Assembly: GCF_900631955.1 (NCBI RefSeq) | Contig: NZ_UZWD01000028.1 | Span: 96,204 to 160,203, forward strand | Length of the DNA stretch: 64,000 bases | Reading direction: 5' to 3' | From: Devosia equisanguinis | GTDB lineage: Bacteria; Pseudomonadota; Alphaproteobacteria; Rhizobiales; Devosiaceae | Program-made: the position numbers and the translations under genes | In this document: piece by piece, positions 29,270-38,536 of the stretch | How positions within the stretch are numbered: the stretch's first letter is position 1 | How the letters are laid out: every line of letters starts with the position of its first letter | The notes under the pieces: model-generated | The model's database searches: none | Told to the model about the DNA's origin: nothing | Seen by the model: the letters and a program-made list of their open reading frames with translations, nothing else

Positions 29270-31113
29270 TCCAAGTCAAGGAAACCGCCGGATTGGCGTT
29301 GCCAGAGCATGGCATAGTGGCCGCCGGAGGCCAGAAGCTGGGCATGGGTGCCCTCTTCGACGATCCGGCCTTTTTCCAGCACCACCAGCCGATCCATGGC
29401 CGCTATGGTGGAGAGGCGATGGGCTATGGCCACTACGGTCTTGCCCTGCATGAGCTGCGTGAGCTGCTCCTGGATCGCTGCCTCGACCTCGCTGTCCAGC
29501 GCCGATGTGGCTTCATCGAGCACCAGGATCGGGGCATTCTTGAGCAGCACCCGCGCAATGGCGACACGCTGGCGTTGCCCGCCCGACAGTTTGACGCCCC
29601 GCTCGCCGACATGGGCGTCGTAGCCCTTGCGGCCCTGCGGGTCGGACAGGCCCATGATCACCTCATGCACATTGGCCTGTTCGGCGGCGCGGATCATCTC
29701 CGCGTCGCTGGCGTCGTGCCGACCATATTTTAGGTTCTCCCGCACCGAACGGTGCAGAAGCGAGGTATCCTGGCTGACGAGACCGATGGCAGCACGCAGG
29801 CTCTCTTGGGTGACCTCGCGAACGTCCTGGCCGTCGATGCGGATCGCCCCTTCCTGCACGTCGAACATGCGCAAGGCCAGGTTGACCAGCGTCGACTTGC
29901 CCGATCCGGAGCGCCCCACGAGGCCGATCTTCTCGCCCGCCCTTATGGTGAGGCTGAAATCGTCGATGACCGAACCGGACTTGCCGCGCCAGTAGTTGAA
30001 GCTGACAGTGTCATAGGCCAGCTCACCGGCCTTTACATCAAGCGGCTTCGCACCCGGTGCGTCCAGCATGGTCAGAGGCTGGGCGATGGTGTCCATCGAG
30101 TCTTTGGTGGTGCCGACCTGGCGGAAGATGTTGGACCCGATTTCCAGAATCCAGCCGCTCATGTTCATGATCTGCAGTGCAAAGGGGATGGCTGTGGCCA
30201 CCGCTGCGGCGCTGAGCACGCCATTGTTCCAGCCGGTCAGGGCCAGCCAGGTGACAGAGACCACCAGCCCGGCATTCAGCAGGAACAGGATCGACCACAT
30301 ATAGGTGAAGATCCGCATGAGTTTGCGGAACTCCACCGCATGATCCATGACGCTGTCGGAGACATATTTGTCCTCGTGCTCGCCGGAGGCGAAGGTCTTC
30401 AGCGTCTGGATATTGGTGTAGCTGTCCACGATGCGGCCGGTCATCACCGACTTGGCTTCCGAAAGCGTTTCGGAATAGCGGGCGATGAGCGGCATGGTGA
30501 TGGTGAAAAGCACGGCATAGAGCAGCAGCCACACCCCGATCGGCACCAGCAGCAACGGATCGAGCTGGGCCAGCACCACCACCGCGACGATGACGAAGAC
30601 CAGCGCATACCAGGCCGCATCGATAGTGAGGTTCACCCCGATTTCGATGGCTTCACCGGCCTGGATGATCTTGTTGGCGATGCGCCCGGCAAAGTCGTTC
30701 TGGAAGAAGGTCCAGCTCTGCCGAATGACATGCCAGTGGCTCTGCCACCGGATCAGGTCCACCAGATTTGGGACGATGCCGTGGTTGCGGATCAGCGTAT
30801 CGAGCAGGAAGGCCGTGGGGCGCACCAGCACGACGACGAACACCATCCACAGAAGCGTGGCGCTGTGCTGGTCAAAGATCTCACCGGGATTGGTGGTGGC
30901 CAGCATGCCGACCACGAGGCCGACGAAGACAGGCATCAGCGCATCGGCGACGGAGCCGATGGCGACCAGGATAATGCGGAGGAGAAAGGCGCCTCTGAAC
31001 TGGCCGACGAAATAGCCGACGAAGGCCTTGAGGCCCATGGGCGGCTGGCGGTTCTTGGCCAGGGCGATAGGCGAATAGAGATTGTCAAAGAAGTTGACGA
31101 CGCGGTTGAACAT
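29260..31113 (-). CDS. ABC exporter, fused permease and ATPase (second of a tandem pair)
   Basis: A 617-residue half-transporter. About six membrane segments lie between residues 30 and 330. The ATPase domain follows with Walker A GRSGSGKSTL, signature LSGGQRQR, Walker B ILVLDEATSALDSE with the catalytic Glu, and the switch His in IAHRLS. All catalytic parts are intact. It belongs to the MsbA/MDR-like type-IV exporters; the substrate is unknown. It is a close paralogue of the gene at 31474, most similar in the ATPase half, and the two probably form a heterodimer. The chosen ATG at 31113 begins the conserved FNRVVNFFDNLYSP; the frame extends upstream only through REP-like DNA, which I reject as coding. 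The stop codon lies in a repeat copy. Confidence 0.9.
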   Translation of the reverse strand: MFNRVVNFFDNLYSPIALAKNRQPPMGLKAFVGYFVGQFRGAFLLRIILVAIGSVADALMPVFVGLVVGMLATTNPGEIFDQHSATLLWMVFVVVLVRPTAFLLDTLIRNHGIVPNLVDLIRWQSHWHVIRQSWTFFQNDFAGRIANKIIQAGEAIEIGVNLTIDAAWYALVFVIVAVVVLAQLDPLLLVPIGVWLLLYAVLFTITMPLIARYSETLSEAKSVMTGRIVDSYTNIQTLKTFASGEHEDKYVSDSVMDHAVEFRKLMRIFTYMWSILFLLNAGLVVSVTWLALTGWNNGVLSAAAVATAIPFALQIMNMSGWILEIGSNIFRQVGTTKDSMDTIAQPLTMLDAPGAKPLDVKAGELAYDTVSFNYWRGKSGSVIDDFSLTIRAGEKIGLVGRSGSGKSTLVNLALRMFDVQEGAIRIDGQDVREVTQESLRAAIGLVSQDTSLLHRSVRENLKYGRHDASDAEMIRAAEQANVHEVIMGLSDPQGRKGYDAHVGERGVKLSGGQRQRVAIARVLLKNAPILVLDEATSALDSEVEAAIQEQLTQLMQGKTVVAIAHRLSTIAAMDRLVVLEKGRIVEEGTHAQLLASGGHYAMLWQRQSGGFLDLEAS

Positions 31114-31473
31114 TTTGGTGCTCTTATAGTGAGCCGCGCCTGACGCATATTTTCGGCGGTCAGGTTCGGTATCGGTCCGATTTGGTGCATGTGGCCGCAA
31201 AGGCAGCGCGGTGATGGCTAAGATTTCGGATCGTGATGATGTCACCCATCTGGGTTCTCCTTTGGTTTGGTTGGACACGATGTCCTTTTGATCGTCACCA
31301 CCCGGCTTGACCGGGTGGTCCACCACTTTGCGGTGACACCGTTTGGCTTGCCCGGTCAAGCCGGGCAATGACGGTGACGCTGCCACTTTACCTTTCCCAT
31401 GAGGGAGAGATGTTTCGCATTCTGTCCACCTGCCCTTTTTGGGGGCATGGGTAGAGGGGCAACTCCGGCCAGC
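31114..31473. other. Intergenic gap between the two ABC exporter genes
   Basis: These 360 bases hold the REP-like palindromes described separately. They also hold short open frames that translate the palindromes into Pro-Gly-Gly-Asp-type peptides, a known false-gene pattern in alphaproteobacteria. I see no credible gene here. Confidence 0.7.
31294..31368. repeat. Pair of REP-like palindromes
   Basis: ACCACCCGG and CCGGGTGGT pair around CTTGA (31297-31319). TTGCCCGG and CCGGGCAA pair around TCAAG (31348-31368). The two are inverted relatives of the CCCGGCTTGACCGGG palindrome that is scattered through many alphaproteobacterial genomes. GTCACC at 31294 and GGTGAC at 31332 could also pair around the first palindrome. 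Confidence 0.8.
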
Positions 31474-33324
31474 CTACTCTGCCGCCTCTTCACCCTGGTC
31501 GGCGTCGATAAATCCACCACTCTGGCGCTGCCAGAGCTGGCTGTAAATCCCGCCCGTTTCCAGGAGTTGGGCATGGCTACCCTGCTCCACCACGCGGCCC
31601 TTATCCAGTACCACCAGCCGATCCATCATGGCGATGGTTGATAGCCGATGGGCGATGGCGATCACGGTCTTGCCGTCCATCAGCATCTGCAACTGGCTCT
31701 GGATCGCGGCCTCGACTTCGGAATCGAGCGCCGAAGTGGCTTCGTCGAGCACAAGGATCGGTGCATTTTTCAGCAGCACACGGGCAATGGCGATACGCTG
31801 TCGTTGCCCACCGGAAAGCTTCACCCCCCGCTCGCCAACATGAGCATCAAAGCCCTTGCGCCCCTGCAGATCGGACAGTGTCTTGATGAAGTCGGACGCC
31901 TCGGCTTTGTCGGCAGCAGCCAGCATCATTTCCTCGGTCGCATCGGGGCGGCCATAGATGATGTTGTCGCGCACCGAACGGTGCAAGAGCGAGGTATCCT
32001 GCGTCACCACGCCGATATTGGCGCGCAGACTGTCCTGCGTCACCTTCGCGATGTCGTGCCCGTCGATCAGGATGCGGCCGTCGGCACGGTCGTAGAAGCG
32101 CAGCAGCAGGTTGACCAAAGTCGACTTGCCCGCACCGGACCGCCCCACAAGACCGATCTTCTCACCCGGCTGGATATGCAGGTTGAGGTTGTCGATCACC
32201 CCACCTTTCTTGCCATAGTGGAACGAGACATTCTCGAACTTGATGTCACCCTTGACCTCGGGCAGTGGCTTGGCGTCCGGGGCGTCGGAGACGACGCGCG
32301 ACACCGACAGCGAGGAGATGCCGTCCCGCACGGTGCCGATATTCTCGAACAGCGAGGACATTTCCCACATCACCCACTGACTCATGCCCTGGAAGCGCAT
32401 GACCAGACCCAGCGACACGGCGAGCGAGCCGGGCGTCATCAGCCCCTGCATCCAGAGCCAGATGCCGGTGCCGCCCACGGCGGCCAGCAGCAGAGAATTG
32501 GACCACAACACCAATGTGTTGAGCACCGTGAACAGGCGCATCTGCCGATAGGCGGTATCGAGAAACTCGTCCATCGCCTCCTTGGCGTAAGTCTCTTCGC
32601 GATTGGAATGGCTGAAGAGCTTGACCGTGGCGATATTGGTGTAGCTGTCGACAATGCGGCCCGTCATCATCGAGCGCGCATCGGCCTGTTCCTGGGAAAT
32701 TTTGCCCATGCGCGGGATGAAATAGAACATCATCGCCACATAGGCGACGAGCCAGAGCAGGAACGGAATGGCGAGGCGCCAATCTGCCGATGCGGCCAGG
32801 ATCACCGCACCGGTGAAATAGACGACCACATAGACCAGCATGTCGAGCAGCTTCATCACCACTTCGCGCACGGCGAGCGATGTCTGCATCAGCTTGGCGC
32901 CGATACGGCCGGCAAACTCGTCCTGGAAGAAGCTCATCGACTGACGGATCAGATAGCGATGGCTCATCCAGCGGATGCGCTGCGGGAAATTGCCCAGCAA
33001 GGTCTGGTGCATGGTCAAAGTAGAGACCAACGCGATGGCGGGCAGGATGAAGACGATCATCGCGCCCATCAGCGCCAGCTTCCAGCCATCGGTTTGCAGG
33101 AAGGTTTCCGGGTTTGCCCCCGCGAGCCAGTTCACCACATCGCCGATAAAGCCGAAGATGATGATTTCACCGATGGCAACCGCAGCGGCAGCAACGGCCA
33201 TCAGGGCCAGCCAGCGCTTGGCGCCCTTGCTGTAGTGCAGACAAAAGGCCAGCAAGCTCTTGGGCGGCTCGACGGGATCTTCCTTGGGATAAGGGTTCAG
33301 CCGAGATTCAAACCAACGCAACAT
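31474..33324 (-). CDS. ABC exporter, fused permease and ATPase (first of a tandem pair)
   Basis: A 616-residue half-transporter, paralogous to the next gene downstream. Six membrane segments lie at about 35-320. The ATPase domain has Walker A GRSGAGKSTL, signature LSGGQRQR, Walker B ILVLDEATSALDSE and an intact switch His. Between the two paralogues the stretch from VGERGVKLSGG to AHRLSTIA is almost unchanged, evidence of tandem duplication. Both subunits keep full ATPase sites, unlike degenerate heterodimeric exporters, so homodimers are also possible. The substrate is unknown. The ATG at 33324 faces a 443-base gap before the divergent pepN. Confidence 0.92.
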   Translation of the reverse strand: MLRWFESRLNPYPKEDPVEPPKSLLAFCLHYSKGAKRWLALMAVAAAAVAIGEIIIFGFIGDVVNWLAGANPETFLQTDGWKLALMGAMIVFILPAIALVSTLTMHQTLLGNFPQRIRWMSHRYLIRQSMSFFQDEFAGRIGAKLMQTSLAVREVVMKLLDMLVYVVVYFTGAVILAASADWRLAIPFLLWLVAYVAMMFYFIPRMGKISQEQADARSMMTGRIVDSYTNIATVKLFSHSNREETYAKEAMDEFLDTAYRQMRLFTVLNTLVLWSNSLLLAAVGGTGIWLWMQGLMTPGSLAVSLGLVMRFQGMSQWVMWEMSSLFENIGTVRDGISSLSVSRVVSDAPDAKPLPEVKGDIKFENVSFHYGKKGGVIDNLNLHIQPGEKIGLVGRSGAGKSTLVNLLLRFYDRADGRILIDGHDIAKVTQDSLRANIGVVTQDTSLLHRSVRDNIIYGRPDATEEMMLAAADKAEASDFIKTLSDLQGRKGFDAHVGERGVKLSGGQRQRIAIARVLLKNAPILVLDEATSALDSEVEAAIQSQLQMLMDGKTVIAIAHRLSTIAMMDRLVVLDKGRVVEQGSHAQLLETGGIYSQLWQRQSGGFIDADQGEEAAE

Positions 33325-33767
33325 GTGTCAAACCATCACTAGCAAGGCAGCGGAGACGCGACGACCGGAAAGACAGACGCCCTCGAACACGGTCGAGGCG
33401 AAAGTTGTTGATGGCCGACGGCAGATATCCGTGCGGAAATTTCGGAACCACCGTTCGTGCGACCCACTCGACACAGAGGAACGGCATGAAGACAGCGGCA
33501 TAACCTCCCCCTCCCCAATACCGTCTCAATTGACGGCGAAGAGTTTGCTATGCAGCCATGAACTGCAAAGGATACACCATAAAGACGAGTCGCCTGTAAC
33601 CGGACAGACACAGGCGAGCCGGATTTCTTCAGGGCGGACGACTTCTCCGCCGCCGAAAGCCGGAGCGAAGCACAATTTCAGGGGCTTGTGCATTCGCCGA
33701 ACTGACAGGGTGGGCCTTAAATGGCACCACTGAGCAACGCGACAACAAGAACAACTGGACCGCCTTC
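33325..33767. other. Divergent intergenic region between ABC exporter and pepN
   Basis: This 443-base gap has no credible gene. It is less GC-rich than its surroundings and probably carries promoters for both flanking genes. I could not identify a convincing consensus promoter, riboswitch or RNA gene in it. Confidence 0.5.
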
Positions 33768-36401
33768 ATGCGCACGGAAACCGAACAGACCATCTACCTC
33801 AAGGACTATGCGCCGACGCCCTACCGCATCGTGTCAGTAGAGCTCGACTTCCGCATTCTGGAAGAGAACACCAGGGTGCGCGCCCAGTTGGCCATCGAGC
33901 CGCGCGACACCACCGCGCCGGGCACATCGCTGGTGCTGGACGGCGACGGCCTCAGCCTGAGCTCGATTGCCATCGACGGTGCGCCGCTGGCCCTGGCGTC
34001 CTACGCCGCGGACGACAATGGCCTGACCATTGTCGAACCGCCCTTCCGCCGCTTCGTGCTGGAGACCGAGGTTTTCCTCAAGCCGGAGAGCAATACCAAG
34101 CTGATGGGGCTTTATCGATCCAGCGGCACCTGGTGCACCCAGTGCGAGCCGGAAGGCTTCCGCCGCATCACCTATTATCTCGACCGCCCCGACGTGCTCG
34201 CTCCGTTCACGGTGCGCATGACAGCGCCGCAGGCACTTGCGCCCGTACTGCTGTCCAACGGCAATCCGATCGACCGCGGCGATGCCGGCGATGGCATGCA
34301 TTATGCGGTGTGGCAGGACCCTTTCCCGAAGCCCGCGTATCTCTTCGCACTGGTGGCGGGCGATCTCGGCTCGATCACCGACAGTTTCACCACCGTGAGC
34401 GGCCGCAATGTCGACCTCGCCATCTATTGCACTCACGGCAAGGAGGCCGAGTGCCATCACGCCATGGACAGCCTCAAGCGCTCCATGGCCTGGGATGAGC
34501 GCCGCTTCGGTCGTGAATATGATCTCGATGTCTTTAACGTCGTTGCCGTTTCCGACTTCAATTTCGGGGCAATGGAAAACAAGGGCCTCAACATCTTCAA
34601 CGACAAGCTGGTCTTCGCTCAGCCCGAGACGGCCACCGACGCAAACTATCATTCGATCGAGCGGGTAATCGCCCATGAATATTTCCACAACTGGACCGGC
34701 AATCGCATCACCTGCCGCGACTGGTTCCAGCTCTGCCTCAAGGAAGGCCTGACGGTCTATCGCGACCAGGAGTTCTCGTCAGACGAGCACAGCCGCCCGG
34801 TGCAGCGCATTCACGACGTGCAGAACCTGCGCACCAGCCAGTTCCCTGAAGACGGCGGCCCCTTGGCTCACCCGCCGCGGCCGGACCATTATCGCGAGAT
34901 CAACAACTTCTATACGACCACGGTCTACGAGAAGGGCGCCGAAGTGGTGCGCATGCTGGCGACGCTCCTGGGCGAAGCCGGCTTCCGCAAGGGCATGGAC
35001 CTCTATTTCGAGCGCCATGATGGCGAGGCTACAACCATCGAGGCCTTTATCAAGGTCTTCGAAGATGCCAGCGGTCGCGATCTCAGCCAGTTCATCACCT
35101 GGTATCTGCAGGCCGGCACACCGCAGGTCACGGTATCAGACAGCTATGACGGCGCCAGCCAGACCTATACGCTGACGCTGACGCAGACGGTCGAACCGAC
35201 ACCGGGCGAGCCGGACAAGAAGCCGCTGCTGATCCCGGTGCGCTTCGGCCTGATTGGCCCCAATGGCAGCCCGATGAGCTGGAACGGTGTCTCGGGCGGC
35301 ACGGTGGAGGGCGACCTGATTCTGCTCGACAAGCCAAGCGTGACGCTGACTTTCTCAGGCGTCGCCAACAAACCAGTGCCGTCCCTGTTCCGCGCCTTCT
35401 CAGCGCCGGTGAAGGTGTCGTCCAACCTGGACCAGGCCGACCTGCTGTTCCTCGCGCGGCATGACAGCGATCCGTTCAACCGCTGGGACGCGTTGCAGAC
35501 CGTCTCCACGCAGCTGATCGCCGAAGCAGCCCGCGGCCGCCGCTGGTCCGATGACGATGCCCATGCCTTGCGGCAGGCATTGGTGGACACGTTGGCCAAT
35601 CCGGACCTCGACGCGGCCTTCAAGGCACAGGCCATCGCCATTCCCGGCACCGGCATGGTCAGCCGCCATATCGGCAAGGACGTCGATCCCGATGCCGTCT
35701 CGGCGGCACGCAAGGATCTCGTCACGACGCTGGTGGGACCGATCGCCGACCAACTGGCCGAGCGCTACGCTGCGCTGGTAAGCGACGCGCCCTATAGCCC
35801 CGACGCTGCTCAGGCCGGCGAGCGGGCGCTGCGCAACGGACTGTTGCAACTGCTCGTCTCCGGCGCTGGTCGCGGCGATCTGGCCCAGAAGCAATACGAG
35901 ACAGCAGGCAATATGACCGACCGCTATGCGGCCATGGCCATCGCCGCCCAGTCATGGACCGATGAAGCGCCGGCGCTGCTGGGGGACTTCCGCACCCGCT
36001 TTGCCGGCGATCCGCTGGTATTCGACAAGTGGCTCACCGCATCAGCCCAGGCGCCGGATGATGGCGTGATCGAGCGCATGCGCGCCATTCTGGCGGCACC
36101 GGACTTTCCCAAGACCAACCCCAATCGGCTGCGGTCGCTGCTGGGGAGCTTCGTGATGAGCGGCTCGACCCAGTTCACCCGCCTCGATGGCGCCGGCTTC
36201 CGCTTCGTAACCGAGGCGGTGGCCGAAATCGACAAGGTCAATCCGCAAGTGGCATCGCGCATTCTGACCGGCATGCGCATCCTGCCCATGCTGGAGCCCC
36301 GCCGCCGCGAGGCAGGCCGCGTGGCGCTCGAAACCCTTAAGAGCCAGCACACGCTGAGCCGCAATGTGGGTGAAATTCTCGACCGTATCCTGGCCGGCTA
36401 A
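33768..36401 (+). CDS. pepN: Aminopeptidase N (M1 family)
   Basis: An 877-residue cytoplasmic zinc aminopeptidase of the E. coli PepN type. The substrate-anchoring GAMENKG motif is at 267-273. The zinc site is HEYFHNWTGNR (His303, Glu304, His307), with the third ligand Glu in LKEGLTVYRDQEF. A beta domain and an all-helical C-terminal domain complete the PepN layout, and length is normal for that type. It degrades peptides from the N terminus, supporting protein turnover. The ribosome binding site is weak. It is followed by a strong terminator, so it is a single-gene transcript. Confidence 0.95.
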   Translation: MRTETEQTIYLKDYAPTPYRIVSVELDFRILEENTRVRAQLAIEPRDTTAPGTSLVLDGDGLSLSSIAIDGAPLALASYAADDNGLTIVEPPFRRFVLETEVFLKPESNTKLMGLYRSSGTWCTQCEPEGFRRITYYLDRPDVLAPFTVRMTAPQALAPVLLSNGNPIDRGDAGDGMHYAVWQDPFPKPAYLFALVAGDLGSITDSFTTVSGRNVDLAIYCTHGKEAECHHAMDSLKRSMAWDERRFGREYDLDVFNVVAVSDFNFGAMENKGLNIFNDKLVFAQPETATDANYHSIERVIAHEYFHNWTGNRITCRDWFQLCLKEGLTVYRDQEFSSDEHSRPVQRIHDVQNLRTSQFPEDGGPLAHPPRPDHYREINNFYTTTVYEKGAEVVRMLATLLGEAGFRKGMDLYFERHDGEATTIEAFIKVFEDASGRDLSQFITWYLQAGTPQVTVSDSYDGASQTYTLTLTQTVEPTPGEPDKKPLLIPVRFGLIGPNGSPMSWNGVSGGTVEGDLILLDKPSVTLTFSGVANKPVPSLFRAFSAPVKVSSNLDQADLLFLARHDSDPFNRWDALQTVSTQLIAEAARGRRWSDDDAHALRQALVDTLANPDLDAAFKAQAIAIPGTGMVSRHIGKDVDPDAVSAARKDLVTTLVGPIADQLAERYAALVSDAPYSPDAAQAGERALRNGLLQLLVSGAGRGDLAQKQYETAGNMTDRYAAMAIAAQSWTDEAPALLGDFRTRFAGDPLVFDKWLTASAQAPDDGVIERMRAILAAPDFPKTNPNRLRSLLGSFVMSGSTQFTRLDGAGFRFVTEAVAEIDKVNPQVASRILTGMRILPMLEPRRREAGRVALETLKSQHTLSRNVGEILDRILAG

Positions 36402-36424
36402 GACACCCTGCAGCACAGAAAATA

Positions 36425-36457
36425 GGCCCGCCGCCCCACCCGGACGGCGGGCCTTTT
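36425..36457 (+). terminator. Rho-independent terminator after pepN
   Basis: GGCCCGCCG and CGGCGGGCC form a perfect 9-base stem with an 11-base loop, followed by TTTT, 24 bases after the pepN stop. Confidence 0.88.
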
Positions 36458-36680
36458 GCATCCACCCCAAGTCAGCCATGGAAAACTGCACAGCTTTCCA
36501 CAGGACAAGTTTCTTAGAAGGATTTTTCTTCACCGCTAAGTGATTCAGCCGACTCCGCTTTTTCGAATAGGGCCCACAGGGGCAGTTTCGGACTCTGGAC
36601 AAGCGGGGGGCCGCTGATTCATATCTTGTTAAGAGCGATTTTAGTTAGCGTCTAAGTTCCTTTCAAGGATGGAGAATTTC

Positions 36681-38336
36681 ATGCGGTCGACGGAGATGTC
36701 CGGCGCCGGCGCATCTGGATTCTGCGCCAAAGATTCCACGAGAACCAAGCGCGTTTCCTCGTCCGTTTCTGTTCTGCCCGCCTGGCGCCAGGTGCTGTCC
36801 CCAGTCACACTGGCGGTGGCCGCCACCGCCTTCCTCTCGGCCGGCCTGTTTGTCGCCTATGACATCTACCACACCCTCGACGTCGCTCGCCGCCAGGCTG
36901 CCCCTGTAGCCACAATGATGGCCGCTGCTGCCATAAGTCAGCGACCTACTACGCAGATGGCGCGGTCACTGGTCGCGCAGTCTTTCCTGCCGCTCGACGC
37001 CACGCAACCAGAGCCGAAAACCCTGCTTACCCAAGCCAGCTTTGCCATGGCGCCGGTAGCAGACAGCCTTCCGGTTCAGAAGCAGACCACCCATGTCGAA
37101 GCGACACCGGCCGGCGACGTCCTGTCCGGCCTTTTCGGTCGCGGCGCTGCCGCTTTCGGGCTGGCCGGACTGTTCACCCTAGTCGCGGCGCGACGCCGCC
37201 CGGGCGACGACATGCCCAACACCATGCAGCGCTTCAACTACAGCCAGCTGGCTGCCGCCATTCCTATGGGCCTGGCCTGCTGGACGCGCGAAGGCCGATT
37301 GATCGTCTGCAATGACAGCTATCGCAACCGGCTGGAACTGGACGAGGACGGCACCAGCTATCACCAGGCGGTGAGCCGGCTCGCCGCAGGCGGCTATATG
37401 AAGCTGGTGCGTGAGGACGACAGCAACCGCATTCTCGAGCTGCACCGGCAGGACGGCTCCTGCCTGATGATCGACGAACGACCACTGGGTGATGGCTGTT
37501 TCATGACGCTGGTCTCCGACGTGACCGAGCACAAACGCACCAGCGCCATGCTCGACAGCATCCGCGTCGAACAGCGCCAACTCGCTCGCCGCTATCACGA
37601 GGAAAAGCTCAAGGCCGAGGCGGCCAGCCGCGCCAAGACCAATTTCCTCGCCCATCTCAGCCACGACATTCGCACGCCGCTCAACCACATCATCGGATTT
37701 GCCGAGCTGATGAAGCACGAGACCTATGGTCCGCTGGGCGATGCGCGCTATCGCGATTATGTGCAGTCGATCAAGGCCTCCGGCGAGCACCTGCTGGCTT
37801 CGTTCGGCACCATTCTCGATCTGGCCGAACTCGACAGCGGTCAGAAGGCGCTGCGCCAGGATGCGGTGCCGGTGGACGAAGTGATCGATTCCGTCGCCAA
37901 ACGCTTCAAGGGACAGATGCACCGGGCGGGCATCAGGCTGATCATCGGCAAGAGCTGTGGTGCGGTGCTGCGCGGCGACCGCCTCGGCATGGTACGCATG
38001 CTCGGCAATATCGTGGAAAATTCCATCCGCTTTACCGAACGCGGCGGCCATGTCCGCCTCGCCGCCTTTGCCGCCGACGATGGCGTGGTCATCGAAATCA
38101 GCGATACCGGCATCGGCATGAGCGAGGAGCGCCTGGCCAGCCTCAGCCAGCCCTTCGCGCTCGGCGACGCCACCTTTACGCGTGAAGGCGTAGGGCCTGG
38201 CCTGGGCATTTCCATCGCGCGCGCCATTGCCGAGCAGAGCGGCGGCCACATGGTCATCGACTCCGCCCCTTCCCTGGGCACCACTGTGGCGATATCACTG
38301 CCGATAGAAACCGCAATGAGCGAAATGGCAGCGTGA
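36681..38336 (+). CDS. Membrane PAS sensor histidine kinase, PleC/DivJ-like
   Basis: A 551-residue kinase. Membrane segments lie at about 42-62 and 145-165, separated by a Pro/Gln-rich region probably outside the cytoplasm. A PAS-like domain covers about 185-290, and a coiled linker leads to HisKA with His328 in HLSHDIRTPLNHIIGFAE. The ATPase domain has N-box NIVENSIRFT, G1 DTGIGM and a G2-like GPGLGISIA. The SHDIRTPLN form of the H-box and the following GFAELMKHE stretch place it near PleC/DivJ/PdhS kinases. Two ATGs are available; GGAGA lies correctly for 36681 and inside the longer form from 36669, so 36681 is preferred. A 56-residue gene follows within 5 bases. Confidence 0.88.
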   Translation: MRSTEMSGAGASGFCAKDSTRTKRVSSSVSVLPAWRQVLSPVTLAVAATAFLSAGLFVAYDIYHTLDVARRQAAPVATMMAAAAISQRPTTQMARSLVAQSFLPLDATQPEPKTLLTQASFAMAPVADSLPVQKQTTHVEATPAGDVLSGLFGRGAAAFGLAGLFTLVAARRRPGDDMPNTMQRFNYSQLAAAIPMGLACWTREGRLIVCNDSYRNRLELDEDGTSYHQAVSRLAAGGYMKLVREDDSNRILELHRQDGSCLMIDERPLGDGCFMTLVSDVTEHKRTSAMLDSIRVEQRQLARRYHEEKLKAEAASRAKTNFLAHLSHDIRTPLNHIIGFAELMKHETYGPLGDARYRDYVQSIKASGEHLLASFGTILDLAELDSGQKALRQDAVPVDEVIDSVAKRFKGQMHRAGIRLIIGKSCGAVLRGDRLGMVRMLGNIVENSIRFTERGGHVRLAAFAADDGVVIEISDTGIGMSEERLASLSQPFALGDATFTREGVGPGLGISIARAIAEQSGGHMVIDSAPSLGTTVAISLPIETAMSEMAA

Positions 38337-38340
38337 TCAG

Positions 38341-38511
38341 ATGAACAAGGAATGGCACGACGGACACCGCCTTGATCCCAAGGCAAATCTAGACCAGCGC
38401 ATTGCCTGGCATGTCGAACACGCCACCGCGTGCGGATGCCGCGACATGCCCGAAAGCATCAAGCGTGAATTGGCGGCCCGCAACCTCCCCCTGCCCGAGC
38501 GGCGGCATTAG
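38341..38511 (+). CDS. 56-residue Cys/His-containing conserved small protein
   Basis: A short gene starting at the ATG four bases after the kinase stop codon and ending with TAG at 38509-38511. The product begins MNKEWHDGHRL. It contains LDQRIAWHVEHATACGCRDM with two closely spaced cysteines and three histidines nearby, then a basic tail. The spacing could bind a metal, but this is inference. I recall small proteins of this pattern (QRIxWHxEHAxxCxC) in many Hyphomicrobiales, always unnamed. The tight spacing implies co-translation with the kinase. No clear separate ribosome binding site is visible. Confidence 0.72.
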   Translation: MNKEWHDGHRLDPKANLDQRIAWHVEHATACGCRDMPESIKRELAARNLPLPERRH

Positions 38512-38536
38512 ACAGCCACCCTAAGACGACTGAGAT

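Noticed and set aside
31114..31386. A 91-residue N-terminal extension of the ABC exporter
   Set aside because: It translates REP-like palindromes; the conserved exporter start is at 31113.
31648..33342. A 564-codon open frame antisense to the ABC exporter
   Set aside because: Shadow of a gene with intact Walker and signature motifs; rich in His, Asp and Gln as is usual for shadows.
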